From the IMG/VR virus record IMGVR_UViG_3300044911_003339, positions 41,162 through 105,161 of that record: a stretch of 64,000 nt of DNA, one strand, 5' to 3'. The position numbers were made by a program, and so were the translations under genes. Below the pieces are notes generated by a model, which saw only the letters and a program-made list of their open reading frames with translations, did not search any database and was not told where the DNA came from. Numbering within the stretch: the first letter of the stretch is position 1; each line of letters begins with the position of its first letter. Origin of the DNA: a virus. Shown piece by piece: positions 51,455-58,963 of this stretch.

Positions 51455-52509
51455 GCAACGTGCGCAGGGCGCTCGCGCAGTTCGACGCGCACGCGTTCGT
51501 GCGCAAGCATGGAGGCCGGAAGGAATCCAGTTCGGCGCTCTCGCAGGAGTACCTGCTCAACTGCCCCGCGTGCGGCTCGTCGCGTCTGCGCTGGAACGCA
51601 GCGAAGAAGCAGGGCGCGTGGACGTGCTGGGGCTGCCATCGCTCCGGCGACACGCTCTCGCTCGTGAGGCTGCTCGAACGCACGACCGACATGGGCGCGA
51701 TCGACTTCGTGATGCAGGGCTACGTCGGAGGAGACCAGCCGACGAACCTCGAACCGCTCGGAATCGTCGCGCCTCGCGCGCCCCAGCGCGCCACCGTGAA
51801 GCACCTGCCCGCGATCTCGTGGCCTCACGGTGTGGACCTGCTCGCGCCCGTGCCTGCTCACGCACGAGCGTTCGATTACCTGCGAGGTCGAAAGCACTTC
51901 GGCGTGGACCCCGCGCTGCTCGCGCCGCATCGCGTCGGCTTCGGTCGCTCGGGCCGCCTCGACGGCTACCTCGTGTTCCCGTGCTGGATGGACAACGGGC
52001 TCGCCTACTGGCAGGGCCGCGCGACGTGGGACCCTCCCGCGGGCACCGACGAAGAGGTGCGCGCGTGGAAGGAGAGCACGGGCTACCGCAAGACGCTGAA
52101 CCCCGTCGCGGTGCCCGGAGCGGCTACGGCGAGCGACGTGATCTTCGGCTTCGATCACGCGCGCACGGCCGAGCACGTCGTCGTGTGCGAAGGTCCCTTC
52201 GATGCCGCGCAGATCGGAATCCCTTCGACGGCGGTCGCGGGTGTCGCGCTGCTCGGGAAGGCGTGGAGCGATCAGAAGCTCGCGCGCCTCGCACGCCTCC
52301 CGGCACGACGCGTGACCGTCTACCTCGACCGAGGTCGCGACGAGTGGGAATCCGCGTGCCGGCTCGCCGCCGCGCTCTCTCCCTACGTGGAGACCTACCT
52401 CGCGGTCCCTCCCGAGGGGTGCGATGCCGGATCCCTGACCCCCCAGCACAACGCGGTCGTGCTCGCGCACGCCACCCGGTACGCGGGGCAGGCCCTCCAG
52501 GGCGTCTGA
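51451..52509 (+). CDS. DNA primase, DnaG-like (zinc ribbon + TOPRIM)
   Basis: A 352-residue protein. The N-terminal zinc-binding domain has CPAC near residues 39-42 and CWGCHRSGD near 58-66, as in CHC2-type primases. A core (LDGYLVFPCWMDNGLAYWQGR) precedes the TOPRIM domain: VVVCEGPFDAAQIG near 244-257 supplies the catalytic Glu and VTVYLDRGRDE near 288-298 the acidic pair. It lacks the long C-terminal helicase-binding domain of cellular DnaG. It should make primers for the adjacent DnaB-like helicase. Last gene of the replication operon. Confidence 0.8.
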   Translation: MSNVRRALAQFDAHAFVRKHGGRKESSSALSQEYLLNCPACGSSRLRWNAAKKQGAWTCWGCHRSGDTLSLVRLLERTTDMGAIDFVMQGYVGGDQPTNLEPLGIVAPRAPQRATVKHLPAISWPHGVDLLAPVPAHARAFDYLRGRKHFGVDPALLAPHRVGFGRSGRLDGYLVFPCWMDNGLAYWQGRATWDPPAGTDEEVRAWKESTGYRKTLNPVAVPGAATASDVIFGFDHARTAEHVVVCEGPFDAAQIGIPSTAVAGVALLGKAWSDQKLARLARLPARRVTVYLDRGRDEWESACRLAAALSPYVETYLAVPPEGCDAGSLTPQHNAVVLAHATRYAGQALQGV

Positions 52510-52715
52510 TAATCCTGAGTCTTTACGGCGACTTCTGAGAATCTTTCGGAGATTTTCCAGAATCGCCCTCCGACGGTCCATCTCTCTGAGTGTCGGTCGC
52601 TGCTGGGCTTCGTGCTCGGAGGAACCGACTTCGGAGCGGTGTCGGCCCCTGCGGGGTGTGCGGTCGCTCCCCAACTCTGCGCTGCGTAGGTCGCAGCGCT
52701 CTCTGGGAGGGCATC
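52510..52715 (+). promoter_or_regulatory. Structured 206-base leader before the small-gene operon
   Basis: No gene is visible. The first part is AT-richer than average; further on are CCCC-TGC-GGGG near 52647-52657 and a perfect 8-bp hairpin (52679-52686 with 52692-52699, loop TAGGT) ending 4 bases before GGGAGG, the SD of the next gene. This gap probably contains the promoter and a translation-control element. Confidence 0.45.
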
Positions 52716-52940
52716 ATGCTCATGCACGTCGGCGCGGTCTCGCGCGTGGTCGTCTCGTCGCGGTACGAGGACCGGGCGGTTCGCTCGGTCTCGCGGTCGA
52801 AGGATTCGGTCGTCTGCTGCGGCCGGGTCGAGCGGGAGGAGTGGTCGTGGCGGTGCGCGCGGTGCAACGCGCGCGGCGTCGGCAACCGGAACCGCTGCGA
52901 CTGCGGCATGCCCGTCGTCCCCAACCTCAACTACGTCTGA
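52716..52940 (+). CDS. Small RanBP2-like zinc-finger protein
   Basis: A 74-residue protein starting at ATG 52716 with GGGAGG upstream; an alternative longer frame from 52590 would consume the hairpin leader. The C-terminal half reads WSWRCARCNARG, then NRNRCDCG: Trp, CxxC, Asn, then CxC, close to RanBP2-type fingers that bind RNA or protein. The N-terminal half is Val/Ser/Arg-rich. First gene of the early-type operon. Confidence 0.6.
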   Translation: MLMHVGAVSRVVVSSRYEDRAVRSVSRSKDSVVCCGRVEREEWSWRCARCNARGVGNRNRCDCGMPVVPNLNYV

Positions 52941-52953
52941 AGGAGAAGGAATC

Positions 52954-53271
52954 ATGGACAGCTATCAGGATTCGGTCGAGCACGGCAAGGCTCTCGCGGC
53001 GGCGGTCGGTCGCGCGGTGAAGAAGGTCTGGCCGGGCACGACGGCGCGCCTCAACTACGTCGGCACGGGTTCGAAGGCCCATCGGCGGCAGGTCTGGCTC
53101 CGGTGCCCGGACGGCTACTGCGTGGACGTGTGGCTCGACGGCGCGCAGTCCACGGCGCAGGTCGGCGGCGTGGTCGGGCGGCAGGGCGTGCCGCGGGTCG
53201 TCGGCGTGGGCTCGGTCGGCGATTACGTGGTCGAGGAGATGCGGGCGCGTGGCGCGGCAGGAGGTGCGTGA
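52954..53271 (+). CDS. Small hypothetical protein
   Basis: A 105-residue protein with SD AAGGAGAAGG and GAATC in the spacer. An N-terminal helix (HGKALAAAVGRAVKKVW) is followed by beta strands with one CxxC-less Cys pair and a Gly/Val-rich end. Overlaps the next gene by TGATG. No family recognised. Confidence 0.65.
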   Translation: MDSYQDSVEHGKALAAAVGRAVKKVWPGTTARLNYVGTGSKAHRRQVWLRCPDGYCVDVWLDGAQSTAQVGGVVGRQGVPRVVGVGSVGDYVVEEMRARGAAGGA

Positions 53272-53510
53272 TGGCGATGGTGAAGCGCTTCGTCGTGACG
53301 CACGCGAGCCAGAAGCTCGGGCTCCGCATCCTGACCTTCCCGGCCCAGGGCCGGTGGACGTTCGAGACGCGCGAGGAAGCCGAGAAGGTGCTCGCGACCT
53401 TCGCGCCCTCGCTGCGCGAGAAGGTGCTCGGCGACCTCGCGGACACGCTGGAGGTCACGGAAGTGGATTGCTATCCGGGTCATCACGACCCCTCACGCAC
53501 GGTTTTCTGA
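53271..53510 (+). CDS. Small hypothetical protein
   Basis: A 79-residue protein whose ATG overlaps the previous stop, with GGAGG upstream. It begins MAMVKRFVVTHASQKLG and contains a helix (TREEAEKVLATFAPSLREKV). It reads like a small alpha/beta protein. Function unknown; part of the early-type run. Confidence 0.6.
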   Translation: MAMVKRFVVTHASQKLGLRILTFPAQGRWTFETREEAEKVLATFAPSLREKVLGDLADTLEVTEVDCYPGHHDPSRTVF

Positions 53511-53522
53511 AGGGAGCGAACG

Positions 53523-53819
53523 ATGGAACGAGGAGATTACGTCAAGGTCCGGGCTCTCGCGGGTGTCGCCTGCGTCTTCCTCGGGCCCGGCCGGGTATGG
53601 GAGCAGACGACGGTGCTCGTCGAGAACGAGGACGGCGAAGAGGTCGAGCACGAGATTCCGGGCGACGGCGAGTGGGTCCCCGACGAGTCGGTCGCTCGTG
53701 TGCGCATGGTCGGCGACGACACGGTGTACGAGGTCGATCCCGACGACTGCAAGCCGCTCGACGAGAGCGAGTTCTGCGGCTCCTGCGGGCAGATGGGCTG
53801 CTCGCACGGGCGGCAGTGA
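53523..53819 (+). CDS. Small acidic protein with C-terminal Cys motif
   Basis: A 98-residue acidic protein with SD AAGGGAG. A beta-barrel-like N-terminal part (GDYVKVRALAGVACVFLG) is followed by an acidic loop region and CGSCGQMGCSHGRQ at the end, a Cys/His cluster able to bind zinc. Function unknown. Confidence 0.62.
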   Translation: MERGDYVKVRALAGVACVFLGPGRVWEQTTVLVENEDGEEVEHEIPGDGEWVPDESVARVRMVGDDTVYEVDPDDCKPLDESEFCGSCGQMGCSHGRQ

Positions 53820-53829
53820 AGGAGGAATC

Positions 53830-54069
53830 ATGAGTCTGGCTTTCCGATACAGCCTGCGGGCGATCGAGGTCCGCTGCGGTTCGCGCGTCTGCGCGCTCGC
53901 AGTGGACTCGGGATTCACTGGCGCGAGCCTCGTGCTCACGAGCGGCGAGGATTGGGTCTGCCTCTGGTACGAGACCCTGGACGCCGCGGCCAAGGCCGCC
54001 GCGGACTACCTCGTCGTGTTCGCGACGCACCTCGAATCGAAGGCGACGCTCCCCGCGTTGCCGCGCTGA
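53830..54069 (+). CDS. Small hypothetical protein
   Basis: A 79-residue protein with SD AAGGAGG and the spacer AATC. Two Cys residues lie near residues 16 and 21 (VRCGSRVCALAVDSG) and one later. Alternating hydrophobics suggest a small alpha/beta fold. Function unknown. Confidence 0.6.
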   Translation: MSLAFRYSLRAIEVRCGSRVCALAVDSGFTGASLVLTSGEDWVCLWYETLDAAAKAAADYLVVFATHLESKATLPALPR

Positions 54070-54086
54070 CCGCGCGTGTGGTGACA

Positions 54087-54107
54087 GCCGAGGTTCGACT
54101 CCTCGGC
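54087..54107 (+). promoter_or_regulatory. Intercistronic hairpin
   Basis: GCCGAGG (54087-54093) pairs with CCTCGGC (54101-54107) around a 7-base loop. There is no T-run; it more likely slows RNA decay than terminates transcription. Confidence 0.45.
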
Positions 54108-54133
54108 CGCGCATTCCAACAGGGAGGGATTCA

Positions 54134-54505
54134 ATGCTCGGAATCAACGTGGTGAACGCGCTTCGTGCGCAGGAGATGAAGATGAAGACGGATCAGGATT
54201 CGGTTCCCCTCACCCCCGGCGAGGAGAACCTCTCGCACTTCGCCCCCGACGAGCACACGACCATCCGCATCGGCAGTCGCGTGCGCCTGAACGATGAGAC
54301 GCTCGCGGAGTACCGCGCCGCGGGGATCAGCGAGGGCACGCGCGCCGCGTACCGCAAGGGCGGCACCGTCACGCAGATCGTCACGCATCGCCGCCACGGC
54401 TGGGTCTCCATCCGCATCCGGCTCGACGAGCCCTTCTCGCACGCGGACGGGTCGGGAGGCGACCCCTACACGTGGCAGGCACCCGGTGACCTGACCTCGC
54501 TCTGA
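54134..54505 (+). CDS. Small hypothetical protein
   Basis: A 123-residue protein with SD AGGGAGG and spacer GATTCA. The middle has strands (TTIRIGSRVRLND, then GWVSIRIRLDEPF) suggesting a small beta-barrel, perhaps an SH3-like fold. No Cys. Function unknown; it lies between two hairpin-separated gaps in the early-type run. Confidence 0.62.
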   Translation: MLGINVVNALRAQEMKMKTDQDSVPLTPGEENLSHFAPDEHTTIRIGSRVRLNDETLAEYRAAGISEGTRAAYRKGGTVTQIVTHRRHGWVSIRIRLDEPFSHADGSGGDPYTWQAPGDLTSL

Positions 54506-54557
54506 GGTCTGTCAGTTCAGCAACAAGTCGATCGTCAACAACCAGGAGAAGAGAACC

Positions 54558-55076
54558 ATGGATTACTCGAACAGCAGCAAGAACGATCTCATCGCCCTCG
54601 TCGTCGCTCGCGGCCTCGCGAAGAACAAGACCGCGGCCCGCGACATCAAGGCGGCTGACCTCCGCGCGATGCTCGCGGAGAACGACACCGCGAACCGCGC
54701 CGCGCTCCGCGAGTCGATCGACCCGACCCCGGTCGTCACCGCCCGCGCGCCGAAGATGATGCCGGGCCAGGAGCCCTACACGCCCGCGGAGATGGCGCGC
54801 CTCAACTCGCTCGTGAGCGATGCGGCCCGCGCGAACGTCACGGAGATCGACGAGCCCCACGGCTTCGACGATCGAGGGATGCCGGTCAACACGGACCACA
54901 CGGGGCGATTCACGACGCCTCCGGTCGCGAGTCCGAAGGCTCGCGTCTTCGTGCCCCCCCTCACCCGCGAGCAGCGCGCACGCAAGCTCGCTCGTAATCG
55001 TCGTCGCCACAAGCGCTCGCTCGCCGCATGGCCGAACGGGCAGAAGACGCCGCGTCAGTCGGCGGCCGAGGTCTGA
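54558..55076 (+). CDS. Hypothetical protein with SAP/HeH-like N-terminus
   Basis: A 172-residue protein with SD AGGAGAAGAG. Residues 5-42 (KNDLIALVVARGLAKNKT, then KAADLRAMLAEND) resemble the SAP/HeH or Rho-N fold used to bind nucleic acid. The middle is Pro-rich; the C-terminus is strongly basic (RKLARNRRRHKRSLAAW), a second hint of nucleic-acid binding. Function otherwise unknown. Confidence 0.65.
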   Translation: MDYSNSSKNDLIALVVARGLAKNKTAARDIKAADLRAMLAENDTANRAALRESIDPTPVVTARAPKMMPGQEPYTPAEMARLNSLVSDAARANVTEIDEPHGFDDRGMPVNTDHTGRFTTPPVASPKARVFVPPLTREQRARKLARNRRRHKRSLAAWPNGQKTPRQSAAEV

Positions 55077-55078
55077 AC

Positions 55079-55477
55079 GTGACCGAGAAGAAGCCCCATC
55101 ACGAACTCGACGAGTTCATCGTCCGCGTCTCCGACGACGGCCGGCGTCTCGCGAAGCGCTACTCGGGTCGCATGAGCGTGACGATGACGCTCATGCCCGA
55201 CGACACCTACCGCTGCATCGTGCGCGACGCGGACAAGCTCGCGGTCTCTGTGACCGTCGGTCGGCCCGCGCGCTCGACGGTCGCGACCGACGCGCCCGAG
55301 GCGTTCGATGCAGCGGCGAGCGCCGCAATCTCCTTCGCCCTGGAGGAGAAGGACGAGCACGGGATTCGCGTGCTCACGGACCATTCGGTCTACGACGAGC
55401 ACGAGCGCGTCATCGCGCGCTCGCCGTCGGAAGACCCCACGCTGAAGAACAACCTCCGACGAAAGGATTCGAAGTGA
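55079..55477 (+). CDS. Hypothetical protein
   Basis: A 132-residue protein; GTG at 55079, 2 bases after the previous stop, is preferred because the longer frame from 55028 lies inside the previous gene. Strand-rich (RMSVTMTLMPDDTYRCIV) followed by an Ala-rich helix and a charged end. Ends in a GTGA overlap with the next gene. No family recognised. Confidence 0.6.
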   Translation: MTEKKPHHELDEFIVRVSDDGRRLAKRYSGRMSVTMTLMPDDTYRCIVRDADKLAVSVTVGRPARSTVATDAPEAFDAAASAAISFALEEKDEHGIRVLTDHSVYDEHERVIARSPSEDPTLKNNLRRKDSK

Positions 55478-55707
55478 AGGAAAAGCGATTCGTCGTTCTC
55501 GACGGCAGCGACCAGAACGTGCTCGGCGGCGAGGTGAGCGAAGCCAACGCCTACATCGCCGCCTACGGCGCTCTGCTCGCGGGTCACCCGCCCGTCTCGG
55601 ATCTCGCCGTCGGCGAGAGCACCCGGAAGCGGTACGCGCTCTCCGGCCAGAAGCCCACCGTCTACCGCATCCTGCGAGTGCAGGACGCAGAAGGAGATTC
55701 GAAGTGA
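55474..55707 (+). CDS. Small hypothetical protein
   Basis: A 77-residue protein with a GTG start in a GTGA overlap and AAAGGATTC upstream. Begins MKEKRFVVLDGSDQNVLGG; it has a helical middle (ANAYIAAYGALLAG) and a basic strand-rich end. Coupled at both ends by GTGA. Function unknown. Confidence 0.6.
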   Translation: MKEKRFVVLDGSDQNVLGGEVSEANAYIAAYGALLAGHPPVSDLAVGESTRKRYALSGQKPTVYRILRVQDAEGDSK

Positions 55708-56648
55708 CCGTCACGCTCTCTCGACACTGCTCGCGCTGCGGCAAGCCGCTCGACGATGCCGCCTCCCGCGAGGCCGGCACCGGCCCGGTCTGCCGCAAGC
55801 TCGACAACGCACTGCTCGCCCGCCTCATCCCGGCCGACGTGGCGAAGGCCATCGCCATCGCGCAGCACATGGTCGATGCCGCCGACGCCATCACGGCCGC
55901 CGAGGAGACGCGCGAGACCTTCCTCCGCGTGCTCGACGATCTCGCCGACGCCTCGCGCACCGACTGGCGCACGACCGTCAAGCGGATCGAGTGGCTCGCG
56001 AGCTTCGACATCGGCTCGCACGGCGAGCGCGAGCGGCTCTTCGGAATCGTCGAAGCGCTCGGCTACCTCGCGCTCACGGCCGCGTGGCGCGGCGAGACGG
56101 CGAGCGGCAAGGCGCTCGTCTGGCTCCAGGACGGACGCACGTGGGATTACGGCCGACCCCAGACGCAGGAGGGCTCGTTCCTCTTCGCGCAGGGCGTGCG
56201 CAATCCCGCCTTCAACGCGGCGATCAAGCGCTGCGTCGGCGCGAAGTTCCATCGCGCGGGTCCGCACGGCAAGCCGTGCTGGAGCGTGCCGGTCACCGCG
56301 CACGAGGGATTCTGGCGAGCCGTCGCCGTCCACTACCCCAACCACGAGGTCGATGGGCACGACGACCTCGACGCGCTCGTCGCCCGCGCCGCCTCGCTCG
56401 CGACCGTCGCGAAGCCTGCGCCGGTCGCCTCGGCCTACTCCATCACGCACGCGGGCGACTGGCTCCTCGTGCGCACCCCGCGGCGTGACGACGCCTTCCT
56501 CTCCACGCTGAAGTCGCTGCCCTACAGCGACCGCAAGTGGACCGAGGGCCTGCGGGCCTGGATGGTCCTCTCCAAGCACGAGACGTTCGTGCGCGACGCC
56601 TGCGAGCGCTGCTTCGGCGCGGCTCGCGCTTCCGACATCGCAGCCTGA
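55704..56648 (+). CDS. Zinc-finger + HARP-like repeat protein
   Basis: A 314-residue protein with a GTG start. Residues 8-31 contain CSRCGKPLDD...GTGPVC, the CxxC...GxGPVC pattern of DUF6011-like zinc fingers common in phages. Two later segments have a HARP-like pattern: about 165-205 (AAIKRCVGAKFHRAG, then CWSVPV) and about 255-305 (GDWLLVRTPRRDD, then RKWTEGLRAWMVL). HARP domains in SMARCAL1 act with a SNF2 motor in DNA annealing; here no motor is attached, so it may assist another helicase. Assignment by pattern. Confidence 0.6.
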   Translation: MTVTLSRHCSRCGKPLDDAASREAGTGPVCRKLDNALLARLIPADVAKAIAIAQHMVDAADAITAAEETRETFLRVLDDLADASRTDWRTTVKRIEWLASFDIGSHGERERLFGIVEALGYLALTAAWRGETASGKALVWLQDGRTWDYGRPQTQEGSFLFAQGVRNPAFNAAIKRCVGAKFHRAGPHGKPCWSVPVTAHEGFWRAVAVHYPNHEVDGHDDLDALVARAASLATVAKPAPVASAYSITHAGDWLLVRTPRRDDAFLSTLKSLPYSDRKWTEGLRAWMVLSKHETFVRDACERCFGAARASDIAA

Positions 56649-56675
56649 TTCAACCCGTCAACGAAGGAGATTCCC

Positions 56676-57095
56676 ATGACCGCACGCATCCGCTGGACCG
56701 ACTCACTGAAGATCGCGAAGAAAGGACACAGAATCTTCCGCGAGGACCGTGGGCCGTTCGCGGCTCCCGAGACCTGCCACTGGGCCATCGCGGACAACAG
56801 CGGCTCGCGCCCCGACACGACCGACGACGGCGTGCTCTGGCTCGCCTTCGACCGGCCCATCGTGGTCGATCTCGGCGACCACTTCATCGCGAGCATCCCG
56901 GTCCGCAAGGACCACGACCGCAGTCGCGATTACTGGGTCGCGACGAACGAAGAGGGTCTGCTCACGCTGCGGAAGAAGTTCCCGCGCTGGCCGCTCATCA
57001 TCGGAGAGCGCGCGCAGATGCTCCTGGAGGCCCTCCAGGACGCGCCGCGCTACGTCGAGCCCAGCACCCCGGCCCCGGCGCTCTCGCCGCTCTGA
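56676..57095 (+). CDS. Hypothetical protein
   Basis: A 139-residue protein with SD AAGGAG and spacer ATTCCC. Trp/His/Asp-rich, with strands (GVLWLAFDRPIVVDLGDHFI) and a C-terminal helix before a Pro-rich end. No Cys pair or membrane segment. Function unknown. Confidence 0.62.
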   Translation: MTARIRWTDSLKIAKKGHRIFREDRGPFAAPETCHWAIADNSGSRPDTTDDGVLWLAFDRPIVVDLGDHFIASIPVRKDHDRSRDYWVATNEEGLLTLRKKFPRWPLIIGERAQMLLEALQDAPRYVEPSTPAPALSPL

Positions 57096-57107
57096 GGCCC
57101 CGCGCAC

Positions 57108-57168
57108 GAACCGCAACAGCGGTTCCTGCGCGCCTCCTGCTCTCGACTCGATCGAGGTCAGGAGGCGC
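57108..57168 (+). promoter_or_regulatory. Two intercistronic hairpins
   Basis: GAACCGC/GCGGTTC (57108-57114 with 57119-57125) and GCGCCTCCTG/CAGGAGGCGC (57130-57139 with 57159-57168) are perfect stems of 7 and 10 bp in a 109-base gap. No T-runs follow. They may control stability or translation of the next gene. Confidence 0.5.
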
Positions 57169-57204
57169 GAAGGTCGCGCCATGTTCAAACAGGAGGATTC
57201 CGAT

Positions 57205-57735
57205 ATGCGCTGTCCCGATTGCAACAAGTTCGTCCCCCAGACGGCCGGTGACCTCGATGTTCAGAGCGAGGACTGCGACCAGGAAGGGAGCATCTCTGTC
57301 GAGTGCCGCATCACGCAGGTCTGCGAGGAGTGCGGCACGGAGTTGAAGGAGGCCACGATCCTCCTGGAGTTCGATGCGGGCGACGAGGGTCACGAGGAGC
57401 CCGAGTTCACGCACGACAACGTGGACGTGACCGACGAGATGGACGACGCGCTCGCTGTCACGTACGCGCTCTACCTGCTCCTCACGGACATGAGCGAGAG
57501 CGACCTGAAGGGTCATCTCCTCTTCCTCCGCGACGGCTTCGTGCCGAAGCACGAGTTCGAGATCGAGGTGAATCTCGACAACGACACGCGGGTCGAGGGC
57601 AAGGGCCGCGGCAAGCTGACCTTCTACGGCGTGAGCGGCAGCATCGACGTGAAGTGCTCGTGCGGCTGGGACCACACGATCGAGGTCAGCGTCGCCGACA
57701 ACGGCGTCGCCGCTTCGTCGATGGACGAGTGCTGA
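57205..57735 (+). CDS. Acidic zinc-ribbon protein
   Basis: A 176-residue protein. ATG 57205 is preferred because AGGAGG lies 8 bases upstream; an in-frame ATG at 57181 would add 8 residues. Cys pairs CPDC (residues 3-6) and CEEC near residue 43 could form a zinc ribbon, with CSCG near 154 as a further pair. The middle is very acidic (about residues 60-100). Function unknown; acidic zinc proteins in phages often target host nucleic-acid enzymes, but no such link is shown here. Confidence 0.62.
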   Translation: MRCPDCNKFVPQTAGDLDVQSEDCDQEGSISVECRITQVCEECGTELKEATILLEFDAGDEGHEEPEFTHDNVDVTDEMDDALAVTYALYLLLTDMSESDLKGHLLFLRDGFVPKHEFEIEVNLDNDTRVEGKGRGKLTFYGVSGSIDVKCSCGWDHTIEVSVADNGVAASSMDEC

Positions 57736-57766
57736 AATCCGACAACCAACGAAAGAGAGGACCGAC

Positions 57767-57976
57767 ATGAACGACCCGATGGAATCGATCCGAGAGATGA
57801 AGCGTGTGCAGGCAGAGTTCGAGCGCTCGGTCAACGCGGTGCTCGACGCTGCGAACGAGTGGGAGCAGAAACGGGATTCGCGCAGTCGCGTGTCCGACCT
57901 CGCCGACGCGGTGCGGGACTGGCGCGCCGCCGCCGCTCTGCTCATCGACACGCAGCGCAAGATGATGGGGGGCTGA
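57767..57976 (+). CDS. Small helical protein
   Basis: A 69-residue, almost wholly helical protein (MKRVQAEFERSVNAVLDAAN, then LADAVRDWRAAAALLID) with SD GAAAGAGAGG. Probably forms a coiled coil or helical hairpin. Function unknown. Confidence 0.58.
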   Translation: MNDPMESIREMKRVQAEFERSVNAVLDAANEWEQKRDSRSRVSDLADAVRDWRAAAALLIDTQRKMMGG

Positions 57977-57979
57977 GAG

Positions 57980-58924
57980 ATGGATTCCAAGACCATCGGC
58001 TACCGCGTGAAGCGCGCCACTGCCGTGCTCGCGCTCAACAGCGTGACGCTCGGCACCTACTCGCACCTCCGGCCCGCGCTGGAGGCGCTCGCTGCCGTCA
58101 ACTTCGACATGGAGCGCCTCCCCGACGAGACGGTGCAGGTGCTCTACGCGGGCCTCGACGACACGTTCTCCGCGAAGGTGCTCGCCGAGTTCAGCTACGT
58201 GCCCGGTCGCGGTGCCGTGCGCGACAACGGTGCGTGCGTCGCGATCTGCAACCTGTGCGGCAAGGGAGATTCCCGAGACGACGGCGCGAACCGAGACCAC
58301 CTCCGCTACGAGTTCCGGCTCACGAACGTGGCCGGTGGCAGCGAAGTCTGGACGGGTTCGACCTGCATCATCAACCACGCGCTGAAGGTCCAGGGCGCGG
58401 AGAACGCCGAAGAGGCGCGCCGCATCCTGGAGAAATCCTTCCGCGAGCACCTCGCGATGTGGCGCATCGAGCAGTGGCAAGCCGAGCATCCCGACCACAA
58501 GGAGATTCCGACGCAGTTCGAGCAGTTCCGCACGCTGCCGCGCGACCTGTCGTCCTACGGTCGCTACTCGCGCTACGAGGGTGAGGCCGCGCTGCTCGGG
58601 CTCGACCTCGGCAGGCTCTCGCGTGACGCGTCGCGGTCCTTCAAGCCGTTCCGCGCCGCGGTGCGCAAGTACCAGCGCGACGGGCATCTCGGCTTCGGCA
58701 AGGGCACGTTCCCGAGTGAGAAACAGGCAGCGTGGGAGCGCGCGAAGGACGTGCTGGAGAAGGTCGTGCGCTTGGAGCGCGACCTTCTCGACGCTGCCCA
58801 GATCAACGACCCCGACGAGCGCATCGCGCACTTCGTGAAGCTGCGCGAGCAGCGCGAGCAGGAGGCGGCCGAAGCGGCCGCCAACGCGCCGCGCATCCGA
58901 CGCCCTCGCGTCATCCTCGACTGA
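57980..58924 (+). CDS. Hypothetical zinc-binding protein
   Basis: A 314-residue protein starting 3 bases after the previous stop. Around residues 86-130, ACVAICNLCGKGDSRDD and WTGSTCIINHAL provide Cys/His residues for a zinc site. The remainder is helical, with long charged helices at about residues 135-170 and 245-300 (ERAKDVLEKVVRLERDLL). No enzyme motif. It closes the small-gene run before the AAA+ operon. Confidence 0.62.
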   Translation: MDSKTIGYRVKRATAVLALNSVTLGTYSHLRPALEALAAVNFDMERLPDETVQVLYAGLDDTFSAKVLAEFSYVPGRGAVRDNGACVAICNLCGKGDSRDDGANRDHLRYEFRLTNVAGGSEVWTGSTCIINHALKVQGAENAEEARRILEKSFREHLAMWRIEQWQAEHPDHKEIPTQFEQFRTLPRDLSSYGRYSRYEGEAALLGLDLGRLSRDASRSFKPFRAAVRKYQRDGHLGFGKGTFPSEKQAAWERAKDVLEKVVRLERDLLDAAQINDPDERIAHFVKLREQREQEAAEAAANAPRIRRPRVILD

Positions 58925-58925
58925 G

Positions 58926-58938
58926 AATCGTGTAAGAC
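58926..58938 (+). repeat. 13-base motif, copy 2
   Basis: Second exact copy of AATCGTGTAAGAC, 26 bases before the ATG of the AAA+ ATPase gene and directly after the previous stop. Placement upstream of a new operon supports a promoter or other transcription signal. Confidence 0.4.
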
Positions 58939-58963
58939 CCCCTTCAACGAGAAAGTAGGAATC

